A DNA stretch of 45,866 nucleotides from Armatimonadota bacterium (GTDB taxonomy: Bacteria; Armatimonadota; UBA5829). The stretch spans positions 1 through 45,866 of the forward strand of contig JAAYKG010000007.1 in NCBI GenBank assembly GCA_012522555.1, read 5' to 3'. Of the stretch, positions 7,341 to 15,945 are shown one piece after another (the first letter of the stretch is position 1; every line of letters starts with the position of its first letter). Below the pieces are notes generated by a model that saw only the letters and a list, made by a program, of their open reading frames with translations, did not search any database and had not been told where the DNA came from. A program made the position numbers and the translations under genes.

Positions 7341-7514
7341 CTTGCTGCCTCCATAGGTAGGTAATGCCAAGAAGCCGAGCCACCTAAGGCGAATCGCCTG
7401 TGATCAAAGACCGCCGCGCTTTGGCTGATACTCACGCCAATTGCACTTTGTCGACAGTCGCTGATCACGGGCAACTCCTACTCCGGCGGCCCGGCCAACA
7501 TACCGAGGCAGCGT
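7341..7514 (-). promoter_or_regulatory. Leader between riboswitch and small gene (possible expression platform)
   Basis: This 170-base stretch carries no convincing reading frame. On the minus strand it has several small hairpins, including UUGGC...GCCAA and GGCGA..UCGCC. It ends with the Shine-Dalgarno GGAGG of the 64-residue gene. It would be the expression platform of the riboswitch, but no clear terminator with a U run is visible, so translational control is more likely. Confidence 0.35.
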
Positions 7515-7606
7515 TTCTAACGGGTATTTTATGGACCACCCTTCGCTGTTCGGCTTAGTCCCGATGGCTTTGCGTCCCAAGGTTTCCCAAGGTTTGCCTT
7601 TATCAG
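7515..7606 (-). ncRNA. c-di-GMP-I (GEMM-I) riboswitch-like element
   Basis: On the minus strand the RNA reads AAAGGCAAACC, a short stem with a GAAA-type loop, then GGGACGCAAAGCC, which are the hallmark conserved blocks of the first GEMM-I stem. It continues with CGGGACUAAGCC and a second hairpin that closes with GGUCC and then UACCCG, like the second GEMM-I stem. The first stem CCUUGG/CCUUGG has two U-U mismatches, which is a weakness. It sits about 175 bases upstream of the 64-residue gene. If real, the second messenger c-di-GMP controls that gene. Confidence 0.65.
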
Positions 7607-7720
7607 TAGTTGCTTCCATGTAAGTTATGCCACGCTGGCAACAACGTCGAACTGAGGATAATACGGGTTTTGCGTTATTGGAAATTGGCCGGCTGTTGTA
7701 ATAGCTGCCAAAACTATCCG

Positions 7721-7750
7721 TTGACCAAATCTTTCTCGGCATGATAGACT
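7721..7750 (+). promoter_or_regulatory. Candidate promoter of the ICMT-like gene
   Basis: TTGACC (7721-7726) and TAGACT (7745-7750) are separated by 18 bases and lie about 50 bases upstream of the methyltransferase start. Confidence 0.45.
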
Positions 7751-7803
7751 TCTGGAGGTAAATCCCACAATAGACAATCAAATATTTATGAGTGAGGTCG
7801 GCA

Positions 7804-8394
7804 ATGGTGGCTACACAAGTCGGGGACAGTCGTAATATGGAGGAAAAAGTTCGCAATACCATCACCTGGTATCGTGTGCCATTGATGGCAATCGCTACGC
7901 TGGCCCTTGTCGCGTTTATGCACGATCTTCGGATGTTCTGGTATGGGGTTCCCGTCGCGATTTTGGGGGAGCTGATCCAGATGTGGGCAGGCTCGCAGCT
8001 TCATAAGGATCAACACCTCACAATATCCGGCCCATATTCGCACGTGCGAAATCCTATGTATCTCGGCCGATTTTTCCTCGGTTTGGGGCTGTTTGTTATG
8101 AGCGGCAACCCCTATCTTATCGCAGGCTATGTGATAATATTTGCGGCTTATGCTCACACGCGAGTAGGCCGGGAAGAGGCCCGACTGCAAGAAATATTCC
8201 ATCCTGCCTACCAGCATTATTGCTCCGAAATCCGCCGCTGGCTACCCACAATCAAGCCATATTCGCGCTCGGAGTCCAAAAACGCCAGTTGGGCCCAGAT
8301 GTGCGCTAATCATGAAAATATCAATATGATGGGCCTGCTGATCGTATTGGCGGCGATTTACCTGCGAATCACATATATTCCCTGGCATCTCTGA
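7804..8394 (+). CDS. Isoprenylcysteine carboxyl methyltransferase (ICMT/PEMT)-like membrane protein
   Basis: The track starts at a GTG (7792); the ATG at 7804 has GTGAGG upstream and is equally likely, giving 196 residues. The signature GPYSHVRNPMYLGRF is the S-adenosylmethionine-binding region of the ICMT/PEMT superfamily, and it is followed by hydrophobic helices and by RVGREEARLQEIFHPAYQHYC, the usual E-E-x-L...F...Y block. Four to five membrane segments can be seen. Bacterial members methylate unknown small molecules or lipids. The last 40 residues add another hydrophobic helix after a polar stretch, which is not typical. Confidence 0.8.
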   Translation: MVATQVGDSRNMEEKVRNTITWYRVPLMAIATLALVAFMHDLRMFWYGVPVAILGELIQMWAGSQLHKDQHLTISGPYSHVRNPMYLGRFFLGLGLFVMSGNPYLIAGYVIIFAAYAHTRVGREEARLQEIFHPAYQHYCSEIRRWLPTIKPYSRSESKNASWAQMCANHENINMMGLLIVLAAIYLRITYIPWHL

Positions 8395-8425
8395 TCTCGG
8401 GTTTAGACCTCCGCGCAGTCACGGT

Positions 8426-8454
8426 ATAGCTTTAATCATAGATCACGCAAGCCC
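8426..8454 (+). promoter_or_regulatory. Region upstream of the STAS gene with a strong ribosome binding site
   Basis: The stretch before the STAS gene contains TATAGC preceded 17 bases earlier by TTTAGA, a weak promoter match. AGGAGG follows just beyond it, 9 bases before the ATG at 8470. Only the ribosome binding site is convincing. Confidence 0.3.
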
Positions 8455-8469
8455 AGGAGGTCGAGCGCC

Positions 8470-8838
8470 ATGTTGCAGGACGAGGTTTTTACGACCTGGA
8501 CGAGAGAACTGGAGGATGCGCCGGTAGTTGTTGTCTATCTTTGCGGCGAACTCGATGCCTCCAGCGTGCCCGCGCTGCTCAGCGATTTGTCCGAGGCCAT
8601 CAACAGCAATCGCAGCATCATGATCGACACCCATTTGCTGGCCTACATCGACAGCACGGGCTTAGGTGCGTTGTTCTCCGTGAAACAAGCTCTGCGTGAT
8701 TCCGACAGGGGCTTGTGTATAGTCGGCGCACACGGGCTGCTGGCCAAAATATTGAAAGTAGCTCGCGCCGAGAAGGAGTTTAGATGCTACGAAACCTCGG
8801 ATGAAGCTATGGCAGAGGCCGTCACCCCCGGATGGTAG
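8470..8838 (+). CDS. STAS domain protein (anti-sigma factor antagonist type)
   Basis: This 122-residue protein is a single STAS domain. It has VVVVYLCGELDASSVPAL near the N-terminus and the phosphorylation block YIDSTGLGALFSVKQAL, in which the Ser of D-S-T-G-L is the residue phosphorylated in SpoIIAA/RsbV proteins. Such proteins bind an anti-sigma kinase and free a sigma factor, or act in other partner-switching circuits. No cognate kinase or sigma factor is adjacent, so its partner is elsewhere. An AGGAGG ribosome binding site supports the start. Confidence 0.85.
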   Translation: MLQDEVFTTWTRELEDAPVVVVYLCGELDASSVPALLSDLSEAINSNRSIMIDTHLLAYIDSTGLGALFSVKQALRDSDRGLCIVGAHGLLAKILKVARAEKEFRCYETSDEAMAEAVTPGW

Positions 8839-8863
8839 GGATCCTTTCACTGCCGATCAAACA

Positions 8864-8893
8864 AAAAGGCCGAGCATCTTTTGCCCGGCCTTT
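8864..8893. terminator. Bidirectional intrinsic terminator
   Basis: AAAGGCCG (8865-8872) pairs with CGGCCTTT (8886-8893) around a short loop. A-rich and T-rich flanks on the two sides let it serve both the STAS gene and the convergent FG-GAP lipoprotein gene. Confidence 0.75.
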
Positions 8894-8916
8894 GAGGTGA
8901 TAAGCTGCCGTAGACG

Positions 8917-11900
8917 CTAGTACTGTCTTTTTACCATATAAGCCTGGAGCACAGGAGGCCCGCTGCTCAGATCCACAACTCCGCGAGCAGAGACATATTC
9001 CCCATTAGTCAAGCCGTGGTTCGGCCATTTGACCCTCATCTGGGTTCCTGAGCCATCATTCACGAAGAAGCTGTCAGAATCGTTCATTACTGTCACTCGG
9101 CCCCAAATAGTGAACACGAATTTGCTGGCGGCGGCAAGTATTATGCTATCCGACATAGCCTTGATGCTTAGCCCGACCGCCGGTGCGGTGTCGTATGTCC
9201 AGGCATACGATCCGTTGTTGCCGGCCGCATCATAGGCCAGAACATAAACCGTGTGCTCGCCGATGCCGACCGCCGTGCTTACCTTGCCCGCCCAGTAACC
9301 GTCCTGCCTTTTCGTCAAATACACGCCGTCCGCTATAACTGAGACAACTTCAAAATTGTCCGTCGCGGCGACGACAACGTCCATCAGGTCGCCTCCGCTC
9401 ACCAGTTTCGGGGTGTGGTCGACCGATTCTACCACTGGGTTCGTCTTATCGTAAGTGAACTGTGCACTGGCTTCTGGGCTTGCATTACCCGCCGGGTCGA
9501 TCGCTCTGACGTAGATCGTGTGTACGCCATCGTCGAGCTTCACCACCGCCACAGAGCGAGGGCTGGCTGCAGCTTCGTACGGTTTGTCATTGACCTTTAG
9601 TTCGTATGTGACCCCATTGTCGTCGGTCGATCCGTCGAATGTCGCGATGATGTCCGGCCCGTTTGTGATGTCCTTATCAAGTGACAGAGTCAACGAACTG
9701 GGCGCGGTATTATCCACCACGAACGTATTGCTCGGTCCTGCCGCTGCTGCTGAGTTTTGCAGATCATCAGCAGCGGTTCCGGCTGCAATCGATATCCCGA
9801 TCGTTCCGTCGCCACTGATATCGGACACGGTGACGGTTCGAGTGGTCAAGCCTGCCCCGGATACGCCGATCGTCCCGGTCGCTGTGCCGGTCTTGTTTAG
9901 GGTGATGTCCGCACCAGATAGTGTCACCGAGGTTGCGTCGGAGTAGCTGATCTCAAACGTAACCGGTCCCGCTTTAGTATAATTCACGGAAGGCGAGCCG
10001 ATCATCAGGCTCGGCGCGTCGTTGTCGACCTCGAAGGTCTCACTTGGCCCAGCAGCCGGGGCGCTGTTGCCGAGAGCATCGGCGGCGGTGTCTGCTGCTA
10101 TGGATATGCCGATCGTTCCATCGCCGGTGATATTGGAAATCGTCACGGTGCGCTCGGTCAGCCCTGTTCCGCTCACCGATACGGTTCCGTTGGCGGTTCC
10201 GGTCTTATTGAGGGTCACATCGCCGGCGCTCAGGCTTATCGAGTCCGCGTCGGTATAGCTGACCACATAGCTGACAGGGCCGCTGGATGCCGCAGTTTCG
10301 GACGGCGAGCTGATCTCGATGACCGGCGGGGTGTTGTCCACATTAAATGTCGCACTTGGGCCGATGGCGGGAGCGCCGTTGCCGAACGTGTCGGTAGCTG
10401 TCCCAGCGCCGATGGATATACCCAACGCGCCGTTACCTGTGATATTGGAAATCGTCACGGTGCGCTCGACAAGCCCAGCGCCGCTCACTGATATAGTTCC
10501 ATCGGCAGTGCCGGTCTTGTTGAGAGTGATGTTGCTGCCCGCCAAGGTTATTGCATTGACATTGGCATAGCTGATTGTGAAGCTCACAGGCCCGCTGCGA
10601 GTGATAGCGCTCGAGGGCGAGCCGATATTTACCGTTGGCGCGGTATTGCCGACGGCGAATGTGCTGCTAGGGCCTGCGCCTGCGGCATAATCCCCGGCGA
10701 GGTTGCTTGCAGTGCCGGCGCCTATTGATATCCCGATCGTTCCATCGCCGGTTATGCTGGATATGGTCACGGTGCGGGTGGTGTTTCCTGTCCCGCTTAC
10801 TGCCACCGAGCCTGTAGCGGTTCCGGTTGTGTTGAGGGATATGTCCTGTGCTGCAAGAGTGATCGAACTCGCTCCTTGATAGGTAACGGTGAAGCTCACC
10901 GGCCCTGAGTTGGTAGCGGCAACGGAGGGTTCACTTATCGACAGCGTCGGCGCAGTGGTGTCGGGTTTTATCATGGCCTCAGTCGCCCAGGCAGAGCCGG
11001 TATATGCTCCGTCGATTGCCTGCACGCTCCAATAATAAGCGCGGGCAGGCAGGTTATGTATTTGCCACGAGAGCTTGTGTCCGGCGTTGCCGAGTGCGAG
11101 CACTCTTCTTTGACCATTCGAGGTCGCCATGCCGGAGAACGTGTCCGACAATCCTGGGGCTGTGCCCACCCTTATATTATAGTTAAGCCCGGCCGCAGGG
11201 GTTTGTGCGTCGGAGGCCGCAGACCACGACATGGTGAGGGTATTGTCTGCAAATGTGGCCGCAAGCGCACTGGGTGCGCTCGGAGCGGTATTTGGCGCAG
11301 TCGTAGTGTTTTTATAGACAACTATCGTCGGGTTGCCGGTTTGAGACTCACCCGATGCAATAAGATCCACCTTTCCGTTTTTGTCATAGTCAATGCACTT
11401 CAGCTTCCAGACAGTAACCCCACCTTCGCTGACGGTAATGGGATATGTGGTAAATGTGTCATCTCCATTATTGTTGCAGATCACGGGGAAATCCAGACCA
11501 GTTCCTGATATGGCCAGGTCCAGCTTGCCGTTGTTGTTATAATCCAACCAGACTATCGACCCCACAGCTCCCGGCAGCCCCAGGTCCAGTTCGGTAAATC
11601 CCGCGCCGGTATTTTGGCAGATTCGTGTTATTTTTACCGAATCGGATCGTTCGCCGGAGACAGCCAGATCGAGGTAGCCGTCGTTATTGTAGTCCCCCCA
11701 GCATATTGATGCCGGGCTGACTCCTGTCAGCGGCGCTTGTATATCAGAAAATCCGCCATCTGCGTCGTTGTGAAATATCTTCGTAATATATCCTGAATCG
11801 GACACCCCCGCGATGGCGAAATCCATCCTGCCGTCGTTATCGTAATCCGCCCAGGCTATCGAGCAGTGCGAAACTCCCGGCAGATTCAGCCCGGTGACCT

Positions 11901-12711
11901 CCGAAAAAGTGTCGTCTCCGTTGTTGTGAAACAGTTTCGTGATCCGCCCGGAGGCTGATTCTCCGGCGATCAGCACATCCGGCCTGCCATCGTTGTCGAA
12001 GTCCGCCCAGGCTAATGCGCCGTGTTTCACGCCAGGAAAGACCGCAGAGGTAACTGACGCCCAGGCAGAGCCTTCGTTGCGATAGAGCTTGGTCACCAGA
12101 GCCGATCCCGTATCTCCGGCGATCAACAAATCGATATTACCATCGTTGTCATAATCGCAGCACGCCGCCGCGGAATCCTGGACTCCGGTCAGCCCCACAG
12201 TCGCGTCAGAATAGTCCCCTGTCCCGCTGCTGTTCCAGATTCTCGACTTGGGTTTGAGCGTGCCGGTTCGCAAATCCAATTCGTGACCGACGACGGCAAC
12301 ATCCATAAATCCATCATTGTTATAGTCCGCGCAAGCCAAATCTCCGAGGTTGCTATCATAGATGGATGTGCTCAGGTAGACAAAAAATTGCGGAGTGGCG
12401 ATATAATCCTGACCTGATATATTGGCGGAGATGTTGGTGTAGTGATAGTTTATGGGCTGAAATAGATGTGATCCTTCCGGCGCCACTAATCCGCTCCATC
12501 CCTCAGGAAGCGACAGAGAATAGAAGCCGTTCGCGGCCGTGTTGACCGATTGACCCGTGTTTGCCCTGACAGTCACGCTCCCCACTCCCGCGCCGAAGAC
12601 ATCGCGGACGGTTCCGCTGATCGTGACATTGGCGGCACTCACTATACATCCCGATACGAGTAGGAACGCAGCCGCCAGCGCTGCGCATATCCATATCCGG
12701 CTATGTTGCAT
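8917..12711 (-). CDS. Large secreted lipoprotein with FG-GAP/VCBS repeats and Ig-like repeats
   Basis: The track starts at 12735, but GGAAGGA precedes a second ATG at 12711, which gives 1264 residues and a clean lipoprotein signal peptide ending LLVSGC. Next comes a carboxypeptidase-regulatory-like domain (ISGTVRDVFGAGVGSVTV). Seven FG-GAP/VCBS repeats follow, of the form D-Y-N-N-D-G-x-x-D-L-A-x-x-G, which bind calcium in a beta-propeller. A fibronectin type III-like domain, then four near-identical Ig-like repeats of about 104 residues (GPVSFTVTY...TVTISSITGDGTIGISI), then two further Ig-like modules and a C-terminal OB-fold-like module (TIWGRVTV...) complete it. It is probably a surface adhesin or matrix protein. 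Confidence 0.85.
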   Translation of the reverse strand: MQHSRIWICAALAAAFLLVSGCIVSAANVTISGTVRDVFGAGVGSVTVRANTGQSVNTAANGFYSLSLPEGWSGLVAPEGSHLFQPINYHYTNISANISGQDYIATPQFFVYLSTSIYDSNLGDLACADYNNDGFMDVAVVGHELDLRTGTLKPKSRIWNSSGTGDYSDATVGLTGVQDSAAACCDYDNDGNIDLLIAGDTGSALVTKLYRNEGSAWASVTSAVFPGVKHGALAWADFDNDGRPDVLIAGESASGRITKLFHNNGDDTFSEVTGLNLPGVSHCSIAWADYDNDGRMDFAIAGVSDSGYITKIFHNDADGGFSDIQAPLTGVSPASICWGDYNNDGYLDLAVSGERSDSVKITRICQNTGAGFTELDLGLPGAVGSIVWLDYNNNGKLDLAISGTGLDFPVICNNNGDDTFTTYPITVSEGGVTVWKLKCIDYDKNGKVDLIASGESQTGNPTIVVYKNTTTAPNTAPSAPSALAATFADNTLTMSWSAASDAQTPAAGLNYNIRVGTAPGLSDTFSGMATSNGQRRVLALGNAGHKLSWQIHNLPARAYYWSVQAIDGAYTGSAWATEAMIKPDTTAPTLSISEPSVAATNSGPVSFTVTYQGASSITLAAQDISLNTTGTATGSVAVSGTGNTTRTVTISSITGDGTIGISIGAGTASNLAGDYAAGAGPSSTFAVGNTAPTVNIGSPSSAITRSGPVSFTISYANVNAITLAGSNITLNKTGTADGTISVSGAGLVERTVTISNITGNGALGISIGAGTATDTFGNGAPAIGPSATFNVDNTPPVIEISSPSETAASSGPVSYVVSYTDADSISLSAGDVTLNKTGTANGTVSVSGTGLTERTVTISNITGDGTIGISIAADTAADALGNSAPAAGPSETFEVDNDAPSLMIGSPSVNYTKAGPVTFEISYSDATSVTLSGADITLNKTGTATGTIGVSGAGLTTRTVTVSDISGDGTIGISIAAGTAADDLQNSAAAAGPSNTFVVDNTAPSSLTLSLDKDITNGPDIIATFDGSTDDNGVTYELKVNDKPYEAAASPRSVAVVKLDDGVHTIYVRAIDPAGNASPEASAQFTYDKTNPVVESVDHTPKLVSGGDLMDVVVAATDNFEVVSVIADGVYLTKRQDGYWAGKVSTAVGIGEHTVYVLAYDAAGNNGSYAWTYDTAPAVGLSIKAMSDSIILAAASKFVFTIWGRVTVMNDSDSFFVNDGSGTQMRVKWPNHGLTNGEYVSARGVVDLSSGPPVLQAYMVKRQY
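9715..10960 (-). repeat. Four tandem ~310-bp repeats inside the FG-GAP lipoprotein gene
   Basis: The Ig-like units share stretches of identical DNA, for example GATATTGGAAATCGTCACGG appears in two of them (about 10130 and 10441). The unit boundaries lie near 9715, 10025, 10340, 10650 and 10960. The similarity at DNA level points to recent duplication or gene conversion within the gene. Confidence 0.8.
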
Positions 12712-12865
12712 CCTGTTTGTGTCCTTCCTTTTCATACACTCAAGTGCGACAAAACGTTACACGCACTGCTGTATGATTCCATAGGTAGTGTAACATGATG
12801 AACTATAAAACGGTGGAAAAGCAGGGTTATTCAGGTAATTTTGCCGGGTTCTTGACTCAGATGTG

Positions 12866-13459
12866 TTAGGATTTGTCGGCGGAATTGCGCCCCAAATCGA
12901 ATAACTTCGCCGATAGTATGCCGATCACCGATCCAAGCACCGCCCCATATATAACGTCATACGGGAAATGAACCCCCAGATACACCCGCGACAAGCCTAC
13001 CAATCCGGCGATGGCCAGCAAAACACATCGCAAACGAGGCATATACGCCGCCAACACCAGCGCTGACGCGAACGCCGTTGTCGTGTGGCCGGATGGGAAG
13101 CTGCGCATAAAACGAGGGCAATCCGGCAGCCTGATATCGTAGATTAACATTACAGGACGAGGGCGGTCGCAATAGGTTTTGGCTATGTGCGAAAACACGA
13201 AAGCGCCGATACAGGCTATCAGTATCGCATAACCCAAGCTGCGAAGCTCCGATTTTTTTGCTGCAATACCCGCGGCAATTGTGACCAGCCCGATCCCGGC
13301 CTGGGTGGCCCCGATCCCGATTATGGTGATAGCGATCATCACCGGGTCCAGCCAGGACGCGCCCATGCCGATGTTGATTGCACTGAAAACAGCCGCGTCA
13401 CAGGCAGCGAGCGCGTCTCGGATTGATTGTATGTCAATAGTCGCCAGGGTAAAATGCAT
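12866..13459 (-). CDS. PAP2 family phosphatase (membrane)
   Basis: The three PAP2 motifs are present: KTYCDRPRP, RSFPSGHTTTAFA and GLSRVYLGVHFPYDV. Hydrophobic helices surround them, as in bacterial undecaprenyl-pyrophosphate or phosphatidic acid phosphatases. The track starts at a TTG at 13480; the ATG at 13459 gives 197 residues. TATAAT ends seven bases before that ATG, so the message may be leaderless and begin at or near the start codon. The gene is divergent from the NamZ-like gene. Likely role: recycling of lipid carrier in wall synthesis, by family. Confidence 0.85.
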   Translation of the reverse strand: MHFTLATIDIQSIRDALAACDAAVFSAINIGMGASWLDPVMIAITIIGIGATQAGIGLVTIAAGIAAKKSELRSLGYAILIACIGAFVFSHIAKTYCDRPRPVMLIYDIRLPDCPRFMRSFPSGHTTTAFASALVLAAYMPRLRCVLLAIAGLVGLSRVYLGVHFPYDVIYGAVLGSVIGILSAKLFDLGRNSADKS

Positions 13460-13460
13460 T

Positions 13461-13472
13461 TGTATGATTATA
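13461..13472 (-). promoter_or_regulatory. -10 element of the PAP2 gene, possible leaderless start
   Basis: On the minus strand TATAATCATACAAATG puts a perfect -10 hexamer at the distance where transcription would begin on or beside the ATG. No Shine-Dalgarno sequence precedes that ATG. No good -35 was found. Confidence 0.4.
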
Positions 13473-13550
13473 GCGTACAAGAGCTTGATAAATTCTCTTT
13501 GTCGCGCGTAAAAAGCAGGAAGTATATGCGATAACAGCTAATCTGCACCT

Positions 13551-14753
13551 ATGAACCTCGGCATAGACGAGCTGTTGTATAACAATAATCTGCGCAGGGC
13601 GCTCGGTGGCAGCCGCGTCGCGCTGCTGGGGCATCCCGCTTCCGTGACTCGCGATTGTCGGCACACCCTGGATGTGCTGATGGCGTGTCCTGGGATCACG
13701 ATTACCTCCGCCTTTGGCCCACAGCACGGCATGTTGGGCGATAAGCAGGATAATATGGTCGAGTCCGGGGATTATATCGACCCTCGCTACAACATTCCTG
13801 TTTTCAGCCTTTATGGCGATGTCCGCAGGCCGACGACCGAGATGATGGATACATTCGATGTTCTGCTGGTGGACTTGCAGGACGTCGGAACCCGCATCTA
13901 TACATTCGTCACCACCCTGACCTATATGATTGAAGCGTGTGCGAGCTTGGCCAAGAGCATCTGGGTGCTGGATCGACCGAACCCAGCAGGAAGGCCGGCT
14001 GAGGGCACTATTTTGGAAACCGGTTGGGAAAGCTTTGTTGGGGCTGGGCCGATGTTGATGCGGCATGGGCTGACCGTCGGCGAGATCGCGAAGTGGTGGG
14101 TGGCTCTGAAGAAGCTCGACGTGGATTTGCAGGTTGTGCCAATGACGGGCTATGATCCCGATGCGGCTCCGGGATATGGCTGGCCGGTGATGGAACTTAG
14201 CTGGATCAACCCCAGCCCGAACGCCTCCAGCTTGAATATGGCCCGATGTTTTCCTGGGACGGTGCTGCTGGAGGGGACCACGATTTCCGAGGGCCGTGGG
14301 ACAACCACCGCTCTTGAGATTATGGGTGCGCCTGATATCGATTACGATGTAATAATCAAAAATATGGCCAAGATGGCGCCGGAGTGGATGCGCGGGTGTA
14401 TCATCAGGAAATCCTACTTCGAGCCGACCTTCCAAAAGCACGCTGGGAAGTTATGTTCGGGGATGCAGATTCACACCGACAACGCTTTTTATCGTCACGA
14501 TGAGTTTCGGCCATACAGGATAGTGGCTCTTATGTTGAAGGCGATCAGGCAAAATTACCCTGATTACCCGATTTGGCGGAAGTTTCCGTATGAATATGAG
14601 ACTGAGAGGCTGGCCATCGATTTGCTCAGCGGCGGCGCTTTCCTGAGAGAATGGGTAGACGATCCGGGTGCGCAGCCTGCCGATTTTCAAGCGCGGCTGA
14701 TCGCGGATGAACGGGCCTGGGTGGAGATCCGCTCGCCATATTTGCTGTATTGA
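13551..14753 (+). CDS. namZ: DUF1343 family protein, NamZ-like exo-beta-N-acetylmuramidase
   Basis: This 400-residue protein matches the DUF1343 (NamZ, GH171) family. It has VALLGHPASVTRDCRHTLDVL, FGPQHGMLGDKQDNM, FDVLLVDLQDVGTRIYTFVTTL, WVLDRPNPAGRPAEGTILE and CFPGTVLLEGTTISEGRGTTTALE, all well-known family blocks. NamZ removes terminal N-acetylmuramic acid from peptidoglycan fragments during wall recycling. No signal peptide is present, so it would act in the cytoplasm; many homologs are exported. The gene lies next to a sialidase-like gene transcribed in the same direction, only 19 bases away, so the two probably form an operon. Confidence 0.85.
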   Translation: MNLGIDELLYNNNLRRALGGSRVALLGHPASVTRDCRHTLDVLMACPGITITSAFGPQHGMLGDKQDNMVESGDYIDPRYNIPVFSLYGDVRRPTTEMMDTFDVLLVDLQDVGTRIYTFVTTLTYMIEACASLAKSIWVLDRPNPAGRPAEGTILETGWESFVGAGPMLMRHGLTVGEIAKWWVALKKLDVDLQVVPMTGYDPDAAPGYGWPVMELSWINPSPNASSLNMARCFPGTVLLEGTTISEGRGTTTALEIMGAPDIDYDVIIKNMAKMAPEWMRGCIIRKSYFEPTFQKHAGKLCSGMQIHTDNAFYRHDEFRPYRIVALMLKAIRQNYPDYPIWRKFPYEYETERLAIDLLSGGAFLREWVDDPGAQPADFQARLIADERAWVEIRSPYLLY

Positions 14754-14772
14754 TGGCTCAGGGGTGCAAAAA

Positions 14773-15924
14773 ATGATAAGACGGCTATTATGTTTGGTAA
14801 TAATCCTGTTGGTCTGTGGAAACCTGGAGGCATCGGGAATGAAAAAGATCAAAGATATCGTTATCTATCAGGACAAGATGTTCTATTCGTGCTTCCCGTC
14901 GATTGTGCAGCGCAAAGATGGAGAGCTGATCTGCGCGTTTCGTCGCGCTCCGGATCGCCGAGAGCTGTGGGGCGGCGGCATATCGCACACCGATGCCAAC
15001 AGCTATCTGGTGCTGGTTCGTTCAAAGGACAACGCAGAGACGTGGACTGCTGACCCTGAGCTTATATTCGCGCATCCGCTGGGCGGCTCGCAAGACCCTT
15101 GTATGGTTCAGCTCAAAGACGGCTCCATAGTCTGCACAAGCTACGGTTGGGCGCTGGTCCCGAAAGAAGATCAGCAAAACCTGCCCGGCACTCTGCACCA
15201 CGGGCCGTATTTTTTCCTCGGCGGTTATGTCCTGCGCTCTGATGATGGGGCAAAGACCTGGAAAGGGCCGTTTGTGCCGATGCCCGTGCCGGGCAACGAA
15301 AGCACCGACGCGCTGGGTAAACCGGAGGCTGCATTTAATCGCGGCGCGATGTGTCAAGGGAAAGATGGCAAGCTATACTGGGCGGTAGCAGCTAAAAACT
15401 GGGGATCGACAAAGGTCACGACGGTGCAGCTGTATACCTCAACAGATAGAGCCGAGACCTGGACCCACGTCTGCCCGATCGCCAAAGATGAAAAGATCAC
15501 ATTTAATGAAACCTCTCTTATCCAGACCGCAAAGGGTGATTTCGTCGCGTTTATGCGCACGGACGGCTTGGAGGGCAATCTGGCATACACACGGTCGACC
15601 GATGGCGGCAGGAGTTTTGGGCAGTGGCGGGATGGGGGATTTTTTGGCCATCCATTCCACGCTATTCATCTAAAAGACGGCCGAATATTGCTTGTATATG
15701 GCTATCGACAACCTCCGTTCGGGATTCGAGCGAAGATATTGAACGCTGAGTGTACGGATATAGAATCAGCCCAAGAGTATGTGCTTCGTGAAGACGGCGG
15801 AAATACCGACATAGGCTACCCTTGGGCGGTGCAACTGCCCGACGGCAGGATTCTAGTCACGTATTATTTCAATATACAGGACGGCGTCAGGCACATCGCC
15901 GCCACGCTGCTTGAACTGCAATAA
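14773..15924 (+). CDS. Secreted BNR/Asp-box sialidase-like protein
   Basis: The track starts at 14707, inside the preceding gene. The ATG at 14773 gives 383 residues with a signal peptide (MIRRLLCLVIILLVCGNLEASG). Four Asp-box repeats are seen (SKDNAETWT, SDDGAKTWK, STDRAETWT, STDGGRSFG), the mark of six-bladed propeller sialidases. An early Arg-rich segment (ICAFRRAPDRRELWGGG) could hold part of the arginine triad. Members release terminal sialic acid or act on related sugars; substrate unproven. It follows the NamZ-like gene closely, so the pair may handle amino-sugar-containing glycans. Confidence 0.8.
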   Translation: MIRRLLCLVIILLVCGNLEASGMKKIKDIVIYQDKMFYSCFPSIVQRKDGELICAFRRAPDRRELWGGGISHTDANSYLVLVRSKDNAETWTADPELIFAHPLGGSQDPCMVQLKDGSIVCTSYGWALVPKEDQQNLPGTLHHGPYFFLGGYVLRSDDGAKTWKGPFVPMPVPGNESTDALGKPEAAFNRGAMCQGKDGKLYWAVAAKNWGSTKVTTVQLYTSTDRAETWTHVCPIAKDEKITFNETSLIQTAKGDFVAFMRTDGLEGNLAYTRSTDGGRSFGQWRDGGFFGHPFHAIHLKDGRILLVYGYRQPPFGIRAKILNAECTDIESAQEYVLREDGGNTDIGYPWAVQLPDGRILVTYYFNIQDGVRHIAATLLELQ

Positions 15925-15945
15925 CGCGATTCGGCGGGTTCCGAT

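Noticed and set aside
7404-7865. Minus-strand ORF of 153 residues over the riboswitch region
   Set aside because: It overlaps the riboswitch-like RNA and has no ribosome binding site. Its translation shows no domain pattern, so it is a shadow.
9518-10570. Plus-strand ORFs of up to 142 residues opposite the FG-GAP gene
   Set aside because: They repeat in step with the tandem Ig-like units on the other strand and are antisense shadows of them.
13434-14441. Minus-strand ORF of 335 residues opposite the NamZ-like gene
   Set aside because: It is antisense to conserved DUF1343 blocks and has many His and Arg residues, as antisense frames often do.
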